Source of the DNA: Ruminococcus flavefaciens ATCC 19208 | GTDB lineage: Bacteria; Bacillota; Clostridia; Oscillospirales; Ruminococcaceae | Assembly (NCBI RefSeq): GCF_000518765.1 | Contig: NZ_KI912490.1 | Coordinates: forward strand, 62,001-126,000 | Reading direction: 5' to 3' | DNA: 64,000 nt | Shown: piece after piece, positions 34,319 to 42,784 of the stretch | Layout: each line of letters begins with the position of its first letter | Numbering within the stretch: the stretch's first letter is position 1 | Notes under the pieces: generated by a model | Seen by the model: the letters and a program-made list of their open reading frames with translations, nothing else | Databases searched by the model: none | Told to the model about the DNA's origin: nothing | Made by a program: the position numbers and the translations under genes

Positions 34319-36007
34319 ATGAATACAAATGAATATCTGACAGCACTTGAAAAATTGATATGCAGTTTACATCGGCTCTCTTTTGCAACACCCGTACAGA
34401 TTTCAGAAGCAGTGGCTGAGCTTTGCTGTGTCCTTAAAATAGGCAAGATCGAAGTTATTTCCTATGAGAACGAAGCTTCTGAGCATCTGGGCTTGCCCGA
34501 GACCCAGTGCTTTTATGACTGCGGTAATTTCCAAAACAGCGACTGCATCAGCAATCGTATCGTTACCGTAGATGAAAATATCGCAGTATATAACATTTTT
34601 ATCAAGGACAATGAACCCGAATGGACAGATGAAGAACGCAGAAGAATAGACATCTTTATTGCTCTTTTCAGTACATTCTGCGGTAAATTCAGACTTCTGA
34701 AGCTCACTCAGCATCTTACTTTCTTTGACGGTGAGCTGAATATGCATAATCTCAAGAAATTCATGAAATGCGGCAGAAAGCTTTGTAAAAGCGGCATGAT
34801 AGCCAATTATACAGCTGTCCGCTTCAATCTGAAACGCTTTTCTGTTGTCAATCAGCATATAGGACGTGAAAGCGGTAATATTGTAATGAAAAAATTCATA
34901 GGCTGTATCGCAGAGCTTCTTGACGATGAAAACGAAACCGTATGCAGGATAGGCGGAGATAACTTCATTACACTTATCAAGAGCTACAAGCTCCAGAACG
35001 TTCTTAAAATACTTAACGGTACAGGCATTGTATATGACGAAAAACGCAACGAGCGTATAAATATATCCGCTACAGCAGGTGTTTATGTTATGCAGAACAA
35101 CGACAGTGTAATACTGCCGACAGATATTATGGACAGAGTGAGCATGGCATACAGTATTGCCAAAAACTCTGCAAAGGTCGACGTTGCATACTTCGATGAT
35201 ATGCTTCTGGCAAGAAGCAAAAGGAACAATGATATCACTGTAAGCTTCCCGAAAGCCCTTGAGGAAAGAGAATTTCTTGTTTACTATCAGCCCAAAGTGG
35301 CAATTAGCGGCAGAAAACTCGCAGGTGCAGAAGCGCTTTGCCGCTGGATGCATAACGGAAAGCTTGTATCGCCGGGTGAATTCATTCCTGTTCTCGAACA
35401 GGGACGCGATATCTGCAAGCTGGATTTCTATATGCTGGATGCTGTATGCAAGGATATCCGCAGGTGGCTCGACAGCGGCAAGAACGTAGTACGCATATCT
35501 GTTAACCTTTCACGCCGTCACCTTTCCGACATGGATCTTCTGGACCATATCGTCGAAATCGTTGACAGGAACAATGTTCCCCATGAATATATCGAAATAG
35601 AGCTTACCGAAACTACGACCGATGTGGAATTCAACGATTTGAAGCGTACTATCGGAGGTCTGCAGAAAACAGGTATCTCCGCATCTGTTGACGATTTCGG
35701 AGTAGGCTATTCTTCCCTTAATCTCATTAAGGAGATACCGTGGGACGTATTGAAGCTTGACAGGAGTCTTCTCACTACGGAAGATGATGAAAACCCGAGA
35801 CAGAAAAATGTCATGTTCAAGTATATCGTTGCTATGGCTCAGGAAATGGGACTTGAATGTATTTCCGAGGGTGTTGAGACCAAAGAACAAGTACAGTTTC
35901 TCGCGGAAAATAGTTGTGATCTTGCTCAGGGCTTCTATTTTGACAAACCTATGCCCGTTGAAGAATTTGAGACAAGACTTGAAGGAAATTATGTATATAA
36001 TAAATGA
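34319..36007 (+). CDS. Cyclic-di-GMP phosphodiesterase (degenerate GGDEF plus EAL)
   Basis: 562 aa, no membrane segment. An N-terminal region of about 130 residues (GAF-like, uncertain) is followed by a GGDEF domain (about 145-300) whose active site reads RIGGDNF, so cyclase activity is unlikely. The EAL domain (about 310-555) keeps the catalytic residues: AGAEALCRW, SVNLSRRHL, EIELTET, DDFGVGYSSL, KLDRSL, SEGVET and QGFYFDKP. It should hydrolyse c-di-GMP. GGAGGGG precedes the ATG. The active-type GGDEF protein at 36322-37743 lies close by, convergent, beyond a tRNA. Confidence 0.93.
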   Translation: MNTNEYLTALEKLICSLHRLSFATPVQISEAVAELCCVLKIGKIEVISYENEASEHLGLPETQCFYDCGNFQNSDCISNRIVTVDENIAVYNIFIKDNEPEWTDEERRRIDIFIALFSTFCGKFRLLKLTQHLTFFDGELNMHNLKKFMKCGRKLCKSGMIANYTAVRFNLKRFSVVNQHIGRESGNIVMKKFIGCIAELLDDENETVCRIGGDNFITLIKSYKLQNVLKILNGTGIVYDEKRNERINISATAGVYVMQNNDSVILPTDIMDRVSMAYSIAKNSAKVDVAYFDDMLLARSKRNNDITVSFPKALEEREFLVYYQPKVAISGRKLAGAEALCRWMHNGKLVSPGEFIPVLEQGRDICKLDFYMLDAVCKDIRRWLDSGKNVVRISVNLSRRHLSDMDLLDHIVEIVDRNNVPHEYIEIELTETTTDVEFNDLKRTIGGLQKTGISASVDDFGVGYSSLNLIKEIPWDVLKLDRSLLTTEDDENPRQKNVMFKYIVAMAQEMGLECISEGVETKEQVQFLAENSCDLAQGFYFDKPMPVEEFETRLEGNYVYNK

Positions 36008-36008
36008 T

Positions 36009-36034
36009 CAGGCTGCCCCAAAATCGGCAGCCTG
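36009..36034 (+). terminator. Terminator of the EAL gene
   Basis: CAGGCTGCC (36009-36017) pairs with GGCAGCCTG (36026-36034). Confidence 0.7.
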
Positions 36035-36050
36035 AATTTATAAAAAACTA

Positions 36051-36079
36051 TTGACAAAGTTTTTATCATATGTTATAAT
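36051..36079 (+). promoter_or_regulatory. Promoter of tRNA-Leu
   Basis: Perfect TTGACA (36051-36056) and TATAAT (36074-36079) with a 17-base spacer, ending 12 bases before the tRNA. Confidence 0.92.
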
Positions 36080-36091
36080 TATGACTAATGT

Positions 36092-36178
36092 GCCGGTGTG
36101 ATGGAATTGGCAGACGTGACGGACTCAAAATCCGTTGGTAGCAATACCGTGCGGGTTCAAGTCCCGCCACCGGCACCA
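36092..36178 (+). tRNA. tRNA-Leu, anticodon CAA
   Basis: The acceptor arms GCCGGTG and CACCGGC pair. The anticodon stem ACGGA/TCCGT closes the loop CTCAAAA, giving anticodon CAA (reads UUG). There is a long variable arm as in all class II leucine tRNAs, a T-loop GGTTCAAGTC, and an encoded CCA end. It stands alone with its own consensus promoter and terminator. Confidence 0.97.
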
Positions 36179-36200
36179 GCGGGGAGCCCCCGCAGGCAAG

Positions 36201-36236
36201 TTCGCGCTTTACTTCTTGTGGAGCGCGAATTTTTTC
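36201..36236 (+). terminator. Terminator of tRNA-Leu
   Basis: TTCGCGCT (36201-36208) pairs with AGCGCGAA (36222-36229), followed by six T. Confidence 0.85.
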
Positions 36237-36282
36237 CGCGTTTGAAATAATATCTGAACTGTAATAATATACATATCACAAA

Positions 36283-36311
36283 AAGGCTACTGCTCAAAAT
36301 GCAGTAGCCTT
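36283..36311 (-). terminator. Terminator of the GGDEF gene
   Basis: AAGGCTACTGC (36283-36293) pairs with GCAGTAGCCTT (36301-36311). On the minus strand it is followed by a T-run. Confidence 0.8.
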
Positions 36312-36321
36312 CAGCTTTACA

Positions 36322-37743
36322 TTATCCGTTTCTTTTATCAATTACACCGCGCTTCTTTTCAGGGTGAAGCTCATAATAGCGCTTCTTATCCTCATACATA
36401 AGCATATCTGCTTTTTGCAGGGCAGTGCGGACATTATTCACGCTGCTTTCGTAAGCTGCGCCAACAGCAAACACAAGATCCTTGTATTTCTTTGACACTT
36501 CTCTAAGCTTTTCTGCTTTTCTGTTAAGCTCGTCCTCCGTAACATCTGTCAGTATCACCGTAAACTCATCGCCGCCTGCTCTGAATATTTCATGAACAGC
36601 AAAAACGTCGCGCAATGCGTTTGCAGCATTTTTCAGGAGAGCGTCACCGGCTTCGTGTCCGATATCATCATTTACACTTTTAAGACCGTTCAGATCAGCA
36701 AAAATAACTCCAACTGTTTTCTCTGATTTCCTTGCTGTCAAAGCGTCAATATAGTTATTCATCTCATTGCGGTTCATTACGCCTGTCAGCATATCGGTCG
36801 AACTCAGTATATGAAGCTTGTCCATCATACGATAGCTGTACAACTCGGAAGCAAGAATAAATGATGTAAGCTCAAGGGTCTCCTTTATTGTATCAGCTAC
36901 ATCTGCACTGAAATTAATTGCCCATATATAGCCAAGCAGTTCACCTTTGAATTCAAGCGGAAAAAGAACGATAGTCTTACCGCCTGCACTTGTAATGGAC
37001 TCATACCATACAGGATTTCGTTCTTTGACGACCTCCATATCATGTTCATTCTTTACGATAAGACAATTGCTGCCTGCGATAGTATCTTTCCATGTTTCTG
37101 CAATATCGTAGAAGTCCTCCAAGTACGCATTCATGGAAACAAGCTTTGTATCATTCGATAAAGCCTCGCAAAGCACAGAGCATTTCCGCTTTTCGGTATC
37201 CATCATCAGGATACAGCAATGCTCGGAATCACAGAGATCACGGATATCCTTACAAATAGAGTCCATAGTCTCCTGAAAATCCTCAACGCTCCTGAGCTTG
37301 ATACAGGTCTCAAGGACCGCAGTAGCGATCTCAGATGATATATTTGACATACGCTTTGCATCGGGCTTGAAATTGATCTCCATTATGTACGCACAATAAC
37401 AGGTACTGCCATTGTCAGGAGAAAGCGGCAGGAAAGACATATTGAACCATACATCAAAACGCGCAGGGTGTGCATATGCATGAATACATTTCTTCAAAAC
37501 TGCTGCTCTGTAAACCGAATCCTCAAAATTAAGGTCACGGTTCAGATAATTAGTATATTCACTGTTCGGAACGAACTTGCGTGTAAGAAGTTCCACATTC
37601 TCAGCAGGACGTTCGATACTGTCCAGATAAGGACGGTTTCCAGTAACGATACGTATATTGCCGTAGCTTCCGTTTTCAAACTTGTCTACCGAAACAATAC
37701 AGGCTGCTGTAGGTATACTGTCAACAAAAGGCTGAAAATCCAT
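36322..37743 (-). CDS. Diguanylate cyclase (PAS/GAF-like sensor plus GGDEF)
   Basis: 473 aa, no membrane segment. The N-terminal about 130 residues look PAS-like and the next 150 GAF-like (SEHCCILMMDTEKRKCSVL). The C-terminal GGDEF domain (about 310-465) has SSTDMLTGVMNRNEMN, FADLNGLKSVND and the intact active site FRAGGDEFTVIL, so it should make c-di-GMP. The ATG follows AAGGGGG. It faces the phosphodiesterase-type protein across the tRNA; the two could set local c-di-GMP levels. Confidence 0.92.
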   Translation of the reverse strand: MDFQPFVDSIPTAACIVSVDKFENGSYGNIRIVTGNRPYLDSIERPAENVELLTRKFVPNSEYTNYLNRDLNFEDSVYRAAVLKKCIHAYAHPARFDVWFNMSFLPLSPDNGSTCYCAYIMEINFKPDAKRMSNISSEIATAVLETCIKLRSVEDFQETMDSICKDIRDLCDSEHCCILMMDTEKRKCSVLCEALSNDTKLVSMNAYLEDFYDIAETWKDTIAGSNCLIVKNEHDMEVVKERNPVWYESITSAGGKTIVLFPLEFKGELLGYIWAINFSADVADTIKETLELTSFILASELYSYRMMDKLHILSSTDMLTGVMNRNEMNNYIDALTARKSEKTVGVIFADLNGLKSVNDDIGHEAGDALLKNAANALRDVFAVHEIFRAGGDEFTVILTDVTEDELNRKAEKLREVSKKYKDLVFAVGAAYESSVNNVRTALQKADMLMYEDKKRYYELHPEKKRGVIDKRNG

Positions 37744-37985
37744 ATATAATCCCCCTTACTTACTTTGAATCCATGCTCTTTGGCTCAGAAACATCTGTTA
37801 TTATTATACCATATATCTCTCCATTTTGCAATAAATATATCCAATTCCGACATATTATTAACAAAAATTTAACATTGTTTTATTGCTTCAAAAATAACAA
37901 TTCCTCTTAGATATGTCATATTATGTATCTAATATCAACTATCGGGAAATCATATATTTATATATCACTTTCGTGCTGCTTTTTA

Positions 37986-38015
37986 TTGACACCTTGCTTT
38001 ATACTATGCTATAAT
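37986..38015 (+). promoter_or_regulatory. Promoter of the AraC gene at 38.05 kb
   Basis: TTGACA (37986-37991) and TATAAT (38010-38015) with an 18-base spacer, about 25 bases before GGAGG. Nothing else is seen in the 300-base divergent gap. Confidence 0.75.
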
Positions 38016-38049
38016 ATTAGTATGATTTTAGTTTTGGAGGATGAACACC

Positions 38050-38841
38050 TTGAAAATGGTTGAGATCGGCTACAATCACAGGCACGATCGCAGCTTCTGC
38101 ATAGACAGACCCAATGGAACAGAAAGTTGGCTGCTGCTGATTGTAAAAACACCCGCACATTTCAGAATAGGAAGAAAAGATATAAGGACTTCCGCACACT
38201 CGTTTATAATATACACACCAAATACTCCTCAATATTATTTTCCTGCAAGCAATGAATATTTCGATGACTGGATGCATTTCACTCCCGATGAGGAGGAACA
38301 AAAAATGCTCAGTGAGCTCAATATCACTCTTGACCATCCTGTTGATATAGCTGATATAACAGATATGTCGGCAATGATGCGCAGTATGTGTTTTGAACAT
38401 TATTCCTCTGATCCGTACAGGGAAAAATCCATTGATCTTTACTTCAGACTGCTCATATATAAGATATCGGAAAAGCTTATCCAGAAGGCGGCAAATCACG
38501 ACCGTCCCGAGGGAATATACTCCGAAAAGCTTCTCTGGATAAGACAGTCTATCTACCGCTGGCCGGGCAGAGATTACTCCATTGATGATATGGCTAAGGA
38601 GCTTTCACTCAGCCGCTCGCGTTTCCAGCATCTTTATACCGAGACCTTTGGCGTAAGCGTCAACAAGGACGTTATAACCAGCAGACTGAACAAAGCCGCA
38701 GTGCTTCTGAAAACTACTGATCTGCCCGTCAAGGCTGTTGGTATGAATGTGGGGTACGGAAATACTTCATACTTCGTAAAGCTCTTCGGAAGCTTTTATG
38801 GAGTGACTCCCCTTCAGTTCAGACAAACAGAAGAAAAATAA
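38050..38841 (+). CDS. AraC-family transcriptional regulator (paralogue of 9634-10425)
   Basis: 263 aa from a TTG start. The N-terminal cupin-like half contains FCIDRPNGTE and FIIYTPNTPQYY; the C-terminal HTH pair is in LSLSRSRFQHLYTETFG and VGMNVGYGNTSYFVKLFGS, ending GVTPLQF. The ATG at 38041 touches the GGAGG directly and cannot be used well; the TTG at 38050 has nine bases of spacing and makes the N-terminus line up residue for residue with the paralogue. The target genes are not obvious, as no sugar gene is adjacent. Confidence 0.85.
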   Translation: MKMVEIGYNHRHDRSFCIDRPNGTESWLLLIVKTPAHFRIGRKDIRTSAHSFIIYTPNTPQYYFPASNEYFDDWMHFTPDEEEQKMLSELNITLDHPVDIADITDMSAMMRSMCFEHYSSDPYREKSIDLYFRLLIYKISEKLIQKAANHDRPEGIYSEKLLWIRQSIYRWPGRDYSIDDMAKELSLSRSRFQHLYTETFGVSVNKDVITSRLNKAAVLLKTTDLPVKAVGMNVGYGNTSYFVKLFGSFYGVTPLQFRQTEEK

Positions 38842-38845
38842 ATTC

Positions 38846-38882
38846 GCCTTAATGGAGCATCTTTAAGATGCTCCATTAAGGC
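38846..38882. terminator. Long bidirectional terminator
   Basis: An 18-base perfect stem, GCCTTAATGGAGCATCTT (38846-38863) with its complement (38865-38882), leaves a very short loop. It serves the convergent AraC and TIR-like genes. Confidence 0.88.
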
Positions 38883-38884
38883 TT

Positions 38885-39964
38885 TTACTTTTCAAGTCCG
38901 GCGATACCGAGTACGGTTATGGCGAATACGATAACAATGAGGATTATCGCCCATACAAAACCGTATTTTACTGCAAGCACGGTAAGAACTATCAGTATTA
39001 CCGACATATAGGTCAGAAATCGTGTACGTATACGCTGCTTTTTTAGCTTTGCAGCTGCTCTTTCCGACTGTTCACGTTCATGTATTATACGTAGCTTTTC
39101 AAACTCCTTTTTTTCTTCTCCATCTATTTCCTGCTGCTCGATAGCAAAGACCGCGTCCTGCACTCCGCTGACGAACCTTTCATACACAGTCGCAAGTCTT
39201 AACCTGTCATCACCTGATGAATATTCCAAGGCTCTCCGCATATCGTTTCCGAGCATATCTGCAATAGTTCTGCGAAAGAACTCGTCATCAGAAACATCAG
39301 CTCCGAAGCTTTCTGCATATTCACAGGCAAATCCGTCAATGACCTCTTCAAGAAGCAGGTCGTTCTCATCGCGCAGCCCTCTGTCAGCAAGGAAGGAATA
39401 ATAATACGCCTGCCAGTTTTGAGGCGAAGCTTCCTTTATAAGGCGGCAGTATTCCGCAGCAGCCTCAAAATCCTCAGCCTCCAGAAAATCCTCTATTCTT
39501 TTCAGCAAATTCTCCGGCGGTGTACTCAGACCTACCTCATCACTGCTCTCTGTCAGCTTCTTTATACTTCTGATAAGCTCTGTGAGGAAATCTATCCTTG
39601 ATATATCTCTTACCATATTGTCAAGAAGCTCCTGCGGTATCTGCTGAGAGCCTATGCCCTTTACGCAGGTAATAAGCTTTTTATCATCATTTCTGCGCAC
39701 TTCTTCAGCACAGCTGATCCATTCTTTCCTGAACGGTTCTGCACTGAAGCTTTCCTTGTCAGAGGCTATAACAAGGTATACCTTTGCTTGTGATATTGCA
39801 GCTTCTGCATTTGCTTCGCTGACAGGCGCATAATACACTCTGACTCCCTCTATAGTCAGCTGATCGTATATCTCGTCGGCATACTCCTTATCGGGAGCTG
39901 TACAATTATTTTCATCTGTCAGCCGACAGCACATGAACACATCGTATTTTTCATCAGGCGACAC
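38885..39964 (-). CDS. TIR-like domain protein with coiled coil and two C-terminal membrane helices
   Basis: 359 aa. The first 135 residues resemble a Toll/interleukin-1 receptor domain of the type common in Firmicutes: KYDVFMCCRLTDEN, YADEIYDQLTIEGVRVYYA, and EANAEAAISQAKVYLVIAS. This last part aligns with the family pattern in which the Glu is catalytic in NAD-cleaving TIRs, but the loop before it is about ten residues shorter. A helical region (about 150-255), a charged coiled coil (about 255-310) and two membrane helices (about 312-355) follow. Possible roles are NAD hydrolysis or protein-protein signalling. No partner defence gene is adjacent. Confidence 0.7.
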   Translation of the reverse strand: MSPDEKYDVFMCCRLTDENNCTAPDKEYADEIYDQLTIEGVRVYYAPVSEANAEAAISQAKVYLVIASDKESFSAEPFRKEWISCAEEVRRNDDKKLITCVKGIGSQQIPQELLDNMVRDISRIDFLTELIRSIKKLTESSDEVGLSTPPENLLKRIEDFLEAEDFEAAAEYCRLIKEASPQNWQAYYYSFLADRGLRDENDLLLEEVIDGFACEYAESFGADVSDDEFFRRTIADMLGNDMRRALEYSSGDDRLRLATVYERFVSGVQDAVFAIEQQEIDGEEKKEFEKLRIIHEREQSERAAAKLKKQRIRTRFLTYMSVILIVLTVLAVKYGFVWAIILIVIVFAITVLGIAGLEK

Positions 39965-40095
39965 TATTTTCGCCTCCCGTAAAGTTTTTTCAATATTGTA
40001 TTATAACATATAAAAAATACAAAAGCAAGAGACGCAGCATAACAGTTCATGTTCAGCAATATTTTGACGCGAAAAATGAAATAGCAGCAATAAAC

Positions 40096-40124
40096 TTGAC
40101 TTTATATGCGCATTGTGCTATGAT
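40096..40124 (+). promoter_or_regulatory. Promoter of the structured leader and amidohydrolase
   Basis: TTGACT (40096-40101) and TATGAT (40119-40124) with a 17-base spacer and an extended minus-10. It lies 240 bases before the start codon, which implies a long leader. Confidence 0.75.
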
Positions 40125-40130
40125 AAAAAT

Positions 40131-40330
40131 GCAAACAAGGCGATAATACTGAAGAGGAAGTGATACTCCCGAAGTTATGGCTGCTGCATGAGCAGTAAGC
40201 GTATGTGTCGGAAAGTGCGGACGATCAAAAGTTAATGCATCACAGGCTGCGGAAGCGGTCTGGTTCGTTATGCAAACTGATCGCTCTGCAAATAAACGTG
40301 AATGTACCGCAGAGTAATCTGCGGTTTTTA
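40131..40330 (+). ncRNA. Structured 5' leader with terminator/antiterminator (riboswitch- or T-box-like, class not assigned)
   Basis: About 200 noncoding bases separate a good promoter from the amidohydrolase start. The leader ends in an intrinsic terminator, ACCGCAGA (40306-40313) with TCTGCGGT (40318-40325) and five T. CTCTGC at 40284-40289 can pair instead with GCAGAG at 40309-40314, which would break the terminator. A CTGCT/AGCAG hairpin (40181-40195) and other short stems lie upstream. The 5' part (TGAAGAGGAAGTGATA) and GTACCGCAG before the stem recall T-box leaders, but the tRNA-binding TGGN is missing. AGTGATACTCCCGA and AGCAGTAAGC recall cobalamin elements, but the B12 box is not convincing. 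I leave the class open. Confidence 0.65.
40306..40330 (+). terminator. Attenuator terminator within the leader
   Basis: An eight-base GC-rich stem with loop GTAA and a T-run, 36 bases before the start codon and so upstream of the gene it would control. Confidence 0.85.
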
Positions 40331-40365
40331 TTATTTCACGCCTTGTTGATGAAAGGAGTATTACT

Positions 40366-41118
40366 ATGATAATTGATTCACATTTACATCTTCCCGTTGA
40401 TTTTCCTGATTTTAAGTCAAAGGGAGAAGCACTTCTCGATGAACTGAAAAAGAACGGAGTTGACCGCGGTATAGTTATTGCAGACTCGGAACTTGAAAGC
40501 GTTATCGGTTCGGTAAGAGACTGCGCAGAGCTTTTTGAGGGAAGCGGTATTATAAGCGTTATCGCAGGCATAAGTCCGAATTATGAATATGCTCCACAGC
40601 TTGATTACTGCCGCAAACTGCTGGAAAGCAAGCGCATAGTCGGACTTAAAGTGTATACAGGTCACGAGGATTTTTACTGTACAGCCTTATGTCTCAAACC
40701 TGTTTATGATCTTGCAGCTGAGTACCATGTGCCCGTACTTTTTCACAGTGGCTGGGACAATACTCATTATGCCGCACCGAAGCTGATAAAAAAGCTTGCA
40801 GTCAGCTGTCCCTCCAATACTTTTGTGTATTGTCACTGTTATTATCCGAGGCTTGAGGAGTGCTTTGAAGAACTCAGGAATTGTCCTAATGTTTATTTTG
40901 ATACCTCATCGGTGGCAGATAATGAAAAGCTGCTGCCGCAGATAAAGTCAGCACTTGAAAAAGCGATACATGAAATGCCTGAGCGTTTTATATTCGGGTC
41001 TGATTTCGGAAGCTGCTCACAAAGTATACATTTAAGCTTTGCGGAGAGTCTTGATATAACCGATGAAGAACGTGAACTTTTCATGCACGTAAATGCCGAA
41101 AGAGTATATGGATTATGA
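40366..41118 (+). CDS. Amidohydrolase family protein (amidohydrolase 2-like)
   Basis: 250 aa, cytoplasmic. It is a TIM-barrel metal hydrolase. The metal-binding DSHLHLP sits at residues 4-10, VPVLFHSGWDN gives a further His, and YCHCYY and IFGSDFGSC give the last His and Asp, as in the ACMSD/amidohydrolase-2 group. Members hydrolyse or decarboxylate varied small molecules; the substrate cannot be read here. The ATG follows AAAGGAG. Expression is probably controlled by the upstream leader RNA, so the leader's ligand could reveal the substrate pathway. Confidence 0.82.
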   Translation: MIIDSHLHLPVDFPDFKSKGEALLDELKKNGVDRGIVIADSELESVIGSVRDCAELFEGSGIISVIAGISPNYEYAPQLDYCRKLLESKRIVGLKVYTGHEDFYCTALCLKPVYDLAAEYHVPVLFHSGWDNTHYAAPKLIKKLAVSCPSNTFVYCHCYYPRLEECFEELRNCPNVYFDTSSVADNEKLLPQIKSALEKAIHEMPERFIFGSDFGSCSQSIHLSFAESLDITDEERELFMHVNAERVYGL

Positions 41119-41237
41119 ATCTTGTTTTTCATGCTGCTGTTGTTGCTATTTTCAAACTTATATGCTATAAGCAGCGTGACGCTGCACCCTTTTTCGCGTC
41201 AAAATATCACTGAGTATTAACTATTACGCCCCGGTTG

Positions 41238-41266
41238 TTGATATTTCAAAATATATATGTTATAAT
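41238..41266 (+). promoter_or_regulatory. Promoter of the GH25 gene
   Basis: TTGATA (41238-41243) and TATAAT (41261-41266) with a 17-base spacer, 40 bases before the start. Confidence 0.75.
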
Positions 41267-41305
41267 GAAAACATTAATTATAAAAATATATCTGAAAGGA
41301 ACAAT

Positions 41306-42619
41306 ATGAAATTAAAATATATATTACCTGCTGTATTTGCAGCCTGCCTGCTTACAGGCTGCGGCGATAAAAAAGCAAACAACAGCGATACTGATACAAA
41401 AAAAGACTCCGCCGTTACAACCTCGACTGTTTCTTCAACAACTGCAAAGACTACGACCACAGCTAAAAAAACTACGACCACAGTCACAACCACCGCAAAG
41501 GTCGATCCACCCAAAGACCTCGTTATGAAATGCCGCGATACTGTTGAAGTATACGAGGATATAAAGCTTGAGGACTTCATAACCGAAAAGAACGTCGATC
41601 TGAAAGACGGTTCCGTATTGCTCAATACCTCGGACACAGGCGTTTTTGAGGTGGAAGTGCCATATATTTACAACGGTGCTGAATTCAGTCAGAAGCTACA
41701 GTACAGTGTTATTGATACCACTGAGCCCCTGATAATAAATGCAGGCTGGACTCCGAATCACAAGGTCGGCACTGATTTTGACCTCAATAATTACGTCGGA
41801 TTTGCCGATAATTTTGACAAGAATCCCGTTCTCACCTATGAGGGAGAGGTCGACCCGAATGCTGTAGGTTCATATCCGATCACCGCTACCGTTACGGACA
41901 GCTCAGGAAACTCCGTTTCGTGGGACCTTAACATAAACGTGCTCAACGAAGTACCAAAGCCTGCTGACAATAATCCCCGTGTGAATTACAGCGATTTTAT
42001 CAATACCTACAATACCGATGATGTACGTTTCGGCATAGATGTTTCCGTATGGCAGAGCGATGTTGACTTCAACGCAGTCCGCGATGCAGGATGCAGCTTT
42101 GTAATTATCCGCGTGGGCTATTACTACAGCCAGATAACCCTTGACGATTATTTCCGTCAGAATCTTGAAAACGCCAAAGCCGCAGGTCTCGATGTGGGAG
42201 TATATTTCTACACCACCGACAACACCGAGGAAGGAGTCCGCGAGCACGTCCGCTGGATAATCGAACAGCTTGACGGCCAGAGTCTTGAAATGCCTATTGT
42301 TTTCGACTGGGAGGAGTTCACAAACTTCCAGAAATACGGCATGAGCATACACGACATAAACGATATCTATGCCGCATTTGCTGATGAAGTAACTAAAAAC
42401 GGCTACAAGCCCATGCTCTACAGCAGCAAGAACTTCCTCAATAATATCTGGAGTGAAAGGACAAAGAGTTCAACTCCTGTATGGCTGGCACATTTCGTTG
42501 ACAAGACCGACTACGACGGCGAATACGCTATCTGGCAGGCAAGTGCATACGGTCATATCCCGGGTATAAACGGCGATGTGGATATGGATATACAGTATCT
42601 CAATAAACCTATAAACTGA
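41306..42619 (+). CDS. GH25 lysozyme-like lipoprotein
   Basis: 437 aa. A lipoprotein signal (ACLLTGCG, Cys near residue 19) is followed by a Thr/Lys-rich spacer, then two Ig/cadherin-like segments (about 70-215, each with DTTEP or DSSGN patterns). The C-terminal GH25 muramidase domain spans about 230-435. The GH25 catalytic acids are visible in FGIDVSVWQ and VFDWEEF, and VIIRVGYYY and WQASAYG are family motifs. It should cleave the glycan strand of peptidoglycan from the outer face of the membrane. It stands alone between terminators, so probably serves wall turnover rather than phage lysis. Confidence 0.92.
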   Translation: MKLKYILPAVFAACLLTGCGDKKANNSDTDTKKDSAVTTSTVSSTTAKTTTTAKKTTTTVTTTAKVDPPKDLVMKCRDTVEVYEDIKLEDFITEKNVDLKDGSVLLNTSDTGVFEVEVPYIYNGAEFSQKLQYSVIDTTEPLIINAGWTPNHKVGTDFDLNNYVGFADNFDKNPVLTYEGEVDPNAVGSYPITATVTDSSGNSVSWDLNINVLNEVPKPADNNPRVNYSDFINTYNTDDVRFGIDVSVWQSDVDFNAVRDAGCSFVIIRVGYYYSQITLDDYFRQNLENAKAAGLDVGVYFYTTDNTEEGVREHVRWIIEQLDGQSLEMPIVFDWEEFTNFQKYGMSIHDINDIYAAFADEVTKNGYKPMLYSSKNFLNNIWSERTKSSTPVWLAHFVDKTDYDGEYAIWQASAYGHIPGINGDVDMDIQYLNKPIN

Positions 42620-42622
42620 ATT

Positions 42623-42662
42623 AAAAAGAGCTATCCGATTTTAAATGAATCAGATAGCTCTT
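42623..42662. terminator. Terminator between GH25 and guaA
   Basis: An imperfect hairpin (AAGAGCTATC...GATAGCTCTT), with T-rich flank, lies between convergent genes. Confidence 0.75.
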
Positions 42663-42784
42663 ATCTTTTCTGACAGAAATTTAATTACTGTGGCGATAAT
42701 TGAGAAGTGTTGCCAAATCGTTGCCACTGTTATCAAAACAACAGCAGAAACAACGTATTTACGCCGTTTCAGCAAGCGTTTGCA

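Noticed and set aside
34403..35353. A 316-codon leftward frame opposite the EAL gene
   Set aside because: Antisense of a well-supported gene; Cys- and His-rich composition and no ribosome binding site.
40131..40330. T-box or cobalamin riboswitch assignment for the leader
   Set aside because: Partial matches only; the TGGN bulge and the B12 box are not convincing, so I did not name a class.
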